From NCBI RefSeq assembly GCF_030518235.1, contig NZ_JAULSA010000004.1:372001-436000 (forward strand): DNA of 64,000 nt, read 5' to 3'. This DNA is from Saccharibacillus sp. CPCC 101409. GTDB taxonomy: Bacteria > Bacillota > Bacilli > Paenibacillales > Paenibacillaceae. Under the pieces are notes generated by a model. The model ran no database searches and was not told the origin of the DNA. It saw nothing but the letters and a program-made list of their open reading frames with translations. Position numbers and translations under genes: made by a program. Numbering within the stretch: position 1 is the first letter of the stretch; each line of letters starts with the position of its first letter. Below are positions 60,946 to 64,000 of this stretch, piece after piece.

Positions 60946-61321
60946 TTACCGCATATGCAGCCACGTGCTCCCCGCCAAATAAACGCACAGCGCCGACAAA
61001 GCTGCCAGCACGATAAAAGTCTGCCGGCTCGCGCGCAAACGGAACGCATAAGCGCCGAACAACACGGCGGCCGCCAGTGACTTGTCTTACTTAAATAGCG
61101 GGGTTTTGTTCGACTGGATTGCACATGGTTTAGGTGCGATTCAGGCGGGCGAAACCTTACATCTGATTGAGACAAGTCACAAGCTTCGCGCTTCCCCGCA
61201 ACGTACCGTCGAACGCGCTGCTGCTGAACACGACGGCAATCAGAAGCATGGAAACGACCAGAATTTTAAACCATACGGGTTCGGTCAGAAAAAGCCGGTA
61301 AAACCGTTGAAGCGCCTGCAT
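60946..61321 (-). pseudogene. Small two- to three-segment membrane protein gene broken by a MITE-like insertion
   Basis: Reading from the ATG at 61321 (GGGGAG 8 bp upstream), the frame gives MQALQRFYRLFLTEPVWFKILVVSMLLIAVVFSSS and continues to a GSAKL stretch. It then runs into foreign sequence and stops. The matching second half (AAAVLFGAYAFRLRASRQTF and an LSALCVYLAGSTWLHMR end) is in another frame beyond the element. Removing 106 bp restores one 89-codon frame across the junction. Unless the element is bypassed, the intact protein cannot be made. Function unknown. Confidence 0.78.
61077..61182. mobile_element. MITE-like element of about 106 bp with terminal inverted repeats
   Basis: GTGACTTGTCT (61077-61087) and its exact complement AGACAAGTCAC (61170-61180) bound the element, and similarity extends imperfectly to about 20 bp inward. 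Its base composition is poorer in GC than the surroundings and it encodes nothing. It interrupts an otherwise coherent small membrane gene, and removing it restores the frame. A target duplication of at most 2 bp is possible. The parent transposon is unknown. Confidence 0.75.
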
Positions 61322-61545
61322 AAATCGTTCTCCCCTCATCGTCGGATAAGCTATTCTACTATGGAAAACGAGATTGCACAGCGCCTATTTTTCCATAACG
61401 GATCGCGTGTCCTTCAGAAGCCTGCTCCAAACGTTCAAAAAAGGCACTTCTTGAGTTATAAGCGTCATCTCGATCCGTCAGCGAAGCGCAGGCCAACCGG
61501 AACAGTAGAACTGTGCCTCTGCATTCTCGGTCCCGTCCGTTTCCT

Positions 61546-62181
61546 TCATCTCAGCGGATACACCAGCTCCACCGGCTCTTTCCCCAGCGCTTCCGCGAAC
61601 AGATAATTGTGGTCCGCGCCGACAACGCACAGAATGCGTTTGCCGGGATGGTCGCGGTATGTATTTTTCACACGCTGAATCATGATCTGGTTGCGCGCGG
61701 TCCAGTTGACGTTCTGGCCTTCCGGGTTGATGCCGGCTCGCCAGTCGTATTTGCGCCGGGTCGCGTCGTCGAAAGCCTGCGAGTTAAAAGGAATCCTACC
61801 GGCCGCATACGTACCCAACTGCTCCGCGAACCACTCGTCGTCCCGCCGTTCCAGCTCCGTCCGCCGCTTCTCCGGGATGCCGGCGAATGTGTCGAACTGC
61901 TGCAGGACATCCAGCTCGAACCAGTCGATCGGGACGAACCCGATCCCCCGTTCTTCGCACAGCGGGAAGATCAGCTCCCAGTACTCGCTGGCCGGTTCGC
62001 CCCAGTATCCTTTGTCCCCGGGATGCTCCAGGTATCTCTGCCAGCTCAGCGGATGCACTTCGCCGCAGATCAGATCGGGCGCAAATTCCTCGATAACCTC
62101 CCGGTACAGAGACAGCGGCAGATTGTACTGCTCCCTCAGCGGCGGATGATGGATGGTGCCCAGAATACCGATAATCGCCAT
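61546..62181 (-). CDS. TraB/ChaN-like protein (GxxH-type uncharacterised hydrolase fold)
   Basis: A 211-residue soluble protein starting MAIIGILGTIHHPPLREQYNLPLSLYREVIEEFAPDLICGEVHP. The GTIHHP and GEVHP pair near the N-terminus and the VVGADHNYLFAEAL motif near the C-terminus fit the TraB/TIKI-like superfamily (conserved GxxH and E, and a second histidine). AAAGGAGG precedes the ATG. An actual metalloprotease role is unproven. Confidence 0.72.
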   Translation of the reverse strand: MAIIGILGTIHHPPLREQYNLPLSLYREVIEEFAPDLICGEVHPLSWQRYLEHPGDKGYWGEPASEYWELIFPLCEERGIGFVPIDWFELDVLQQFDTFAGIPEKRRTELERRDDEWFAEQLGTYAAGRIPFNSQAFDDATRRKYDWRAGINPEGQNVNWTARNQIMIQRVKNTYRDHPGKRILCVVGADHNYLFAEALGKEPVELVYPLR

Positions 62182-62354
62182 GCTTGTTCCTCCTTTTACG
62201 CTTATCTGTATTCAACGTTCGAGATGACGGTTGTGTTGGTTCCCTTTTTTAAAAAACCTCCAATTTCAGCCGCAAGTCTGTCGCAAAAGACAACCCTATC
62301 CGATAAAATTAAAGTTAAGCAAAATGTGAATCTTTACCGAATTCAGAAAAGAAG

Positions 62355-64000
62355 GTGATCTTCCTGGAAATTTTCGAACTCATTCTGCTGATGCTGTCGG
62401 CGATCGCCCTGTCGAATCTGATCAACCGGTTTATTCCTTCGGTATCGGTGCCGATCATTCAGATTGCGCTGGGCGTCGGCCTTACCTTCCTGCCCGCGGT
62501 CCATTTCGAACTTCAGCTCAATCCGGAATTGTTCCTGCTGCTGTTTATCGCGCCGCTGCTGTTCAACGACGGGCGAATGTCGGACAGGCAAACGCTGTGG
62601 ACGCTGAAAAAGCCGATCCTGCTGCTGGCGCTGGGACTGGTGTTCTTCACGGTGGGTCTGCTGGGGTATATGCTGAACTGGCTGATTCCCGCGATTCCGC
62701 TGGCCGCCGCTTTCGCTTTGGCCGCCGCGCTTGCGCCGACGGATGCGATCGCGGTCGGGGCGCTGGAAGACAAAGTGGTCATTCCGCACCGCACCATGAA
62801 GATCCTCGAAGGCGAATCGCTGATCAACGACGCGTCCGGCCTGGTGTCGTTCCAGTTTGCAGCCGCGGCGATGGTGACCGGAGCGTTCTCGCTGAAGTCG
62901 GCGGGGCTCGCTTTTGTCGGTATTTCGATCGGGGGAATCGTGCTCGGTCTGCTGATGACGTTTGCCAAACAAATCTTCGTCACCTGGCTGCGCAAACTCG
63001 GCATGGAGAACGTGACGCTGCATATGCTGATCGAGGTGCTGACGCCGTTTATCATTTTCCTGACGGCGGAAGAACTTGGAGTCAACGGCATCCTGGCGGC
63101 GGTCAGCGCGGGTATCGCCCACTCCTTCGGATACCGCAAGCTGAATCCCGAAGTGGCCCGGCTGAATATCGTATCCAAAAGCACCTGGTCGGTTATCGTG
63201 TACGTGCTGAACGGACTGGTCTTCCTGCTGCTGGGCACCCAGCTGCCGGAGATCGTGAAAGTCGTCTGGGAAAGCGAAGAAATCAACAATCTGGCGGTGA
63301 TCGCGTATACGCTGCTGCTTACGGTAATGCTGCTCGGCCTGCGTTTTATCTGGGTACTCATCACCAAAGTCGGTCAATCGGACGAAGAGCCGAAGGGCAA
63401 TAAGTTCAAGAACGCGCTGATCTTCAGCCTGGCCGGCGTGCGCGGAACGATTACGCTTGCCAGTACCCTGTCGCTGCCTTTCCTGCTCGACAACGGCAGC
63501 GAGTTTCCGCAGCGCAACCTCATCATCTTCCTGGCCGCGGGCGTGATCCTGTGGACGCTGCTGGCCGCCAACTATCTGCTGCCGCTGCTGATCGAAAACG
63601 AAGCGGAAGCACAGAACGACGAAAGCGAAGTCGAGCTGGAGATTATGCGCAGCGTCATGGCTTCGCTCAACGAACAGGTTACGACGGAAAACAGCGCGGC
63701 GGTGCGGACGATCATCGGCACGTATCACCAGCGCATCCGCAAGCTCAAACGAAGCGACAGCCGAAAGCCCGAAGTGCATCCCCTGCTCGTCCAAACGCTG
63801 AAATGGCAAAAAGAATATACGGTACGCGCGATTCAGGATCACAGCGTCAATTCGTTCAGCGCCTATCGTTACCTGCGGCGGTTGAACTCCCTGCTGTTCC
63901 GGTTCACCCGCGACCCGCTGTACAAAGCCGGCACTCCGCTGCTGCCGAGCGGCAGCATGAAAGAATTGTCCGAGGTGGCGGGTCCCGCCGCTTTGCGGTT
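62355..64000 (+). CDS. Na+/H+ antiporter, CPA1 family (3' end beyond the window)
   Basis: At least 548 codons are open up to the end of the window. The first part (ALSNLINRFIPSVSVPIIQIALGVGL, then LFNDGRMSDR and LAAALAPTDAIAVGAL) matches CPA1 antiporters such as NhaK/YvgP, with the ion-binding aspartate pattern in PTDAIAVG and in EGESLINDASGLVSFQFA. About 12 membrane segments are followed by a long hydrophilic C-terminal part from about residue 430. The start is unsure: a GTG at 62355 is used, but AAGGTG is better spaced for an in-frame CTG at 62364, where homologues begin. It would export Na+ for H+ at the cell membrane. Confidence 0.9.
   Translation, partial: MIFLEIFELILLMLSAIALSNLINRFIPSVSVPIIQIALGVGLTFLPAVHFELQLNPELFLLLFIAPLLFNDGRMSDRQTLWTLKKPILLLALGLVFFTVGLLGYMLNWLIPAIPLAAAFALAAALAPTDAIAVGALEDKVVIPHRTMKILEGESLINDASGLVSFQFAAAAMVTGAFSLKSAGLAFVGISIGGIVLGLLMTFAKQIFVTWLRKLGMENVTLHMLIEVLTPFIIFLTAEELGVNGILAAVSAGIAHSFGYRKLNPEVARLNIVSKSTWSVIVYVLNGLVFLLLGTQLPEIVKVVWESEEINNLAVIAYTLLLTVMLLGLRFIWVLITKVGQSDEEPKGNKFKNALIFSLAGVRGTITLASTLSLPFLLDNGSEFPQRNLIIFLAAGVILWTLLAANYLLPLLIENEAEAQNDESEVELEIMRSVMASLNEQVTTENSAAVRTIIGTYHQRIRKLKRSDSRKPEVHPLLVQTLKWQKEYTVRAIQDHSVNSFSAYRYLRRLNSLLFRFTRDPLYKAGTPLLPSGSMKELSEVAGPAALR

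Noticed and set aside
61100..61165. GGGCGAAACCTT inside the MITE-like element, similar to a 16S rRNA motif
   Set aside because: Only a dozen bases match and the surrounding sequence does not resemble rRNA.

Overview
The window is a GC-rich Gram-positive chromosome segment, probably from a Paenibacillaceae member (Paenibacillus or Saccharibacillus-like). The grounds are Firmicute-style AGGAGG ribosome binding sites, Bacillota-type proteins (Amj flippase, GrpB-family protein, OppA-type lipoprotein, GH78 rhamnosidase with AraC regulator) and a high GC content that leaves very long empty frames opposite real genes. The genus is an inference, not a measurement.

Layout. (1) 143-2365: a fused trehalose-6-phosphate synthase/phosphatase, closed by a strong bidirectional terminator. 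(2) 2472-37398, all minus strand: one hybrid NRPS-PKS biosynthetic gene cluster of about 35 kb. Transcription starts at a near-consensus promoter (37465-37492). It reads through a small membrane protein, a 5610-residue C-A-T-KS-AT-T-C-A-T-KS-(dead AT)-T-C-A-T-C synthetase, an FAAL-T-KS protein without AT, a discrete carrier protein, an acyl-CoA dehydrogenase, a discrete acyltransferase, a class III aminotransferase, an FkbK/FkbH/FkbJ extender-unit set, a CPBP-like membrane protein that has lost its catalytic residues, a type II thioesterase and an FtsX-type ABC transporter. A TetR-MFS-phosphopantetheinyl transferase operon with its own 23-bp palindromic operator follows. (3) 37.4-38.5 kb: an AT-rich spacer without a convincing gene, carrying a 21-bp tandem repeat. 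(4) 38.5-64 kb: ordinary accessory genome. It holds a peptide ABC transporter without ATPase genes, shikimate kinase, a sugar isomerase with AraC regulator, a GNAT enzyme, Amj flippase, a long run of small unknown genes, Nudix hydrolase, GH78 rhamnosidase with AraC regulator, an isochorismatase-like hydrolase, a GrpB-family protein, a small membrane gene broken by a roughly 106-bp MITE-like element, and the start of a Na+/H+ antiporter that runs off the end.

How the cluster probably works (inference). The FAAL-T-KS protein, discrete acyltransferase, discrete carrier and aminotransferase together look like the mycosubtilin/iturin MycA starter system broken into separate proteins. They would load a fatty acid, extend it with a malonyl-type unit and convert the beta-ketone to a beta-amine. 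The large synthetase would then alternate three amino acids with two ketide extensions and has no KR, DH or ER domain, so ketones should survive. FkbH, FkbK, the FkbI-like dehydrogenase and an FkbJ-like carrier should make hydroxymalonyl-ACP (no O-methyltransferase is present), as in zwittermicin A biosynthesis. The module with the decayed AT domain is the most natural user. The predicted product is a lipopeptide-polyketide with an aliphatic, isoleucine-like last amino acid.
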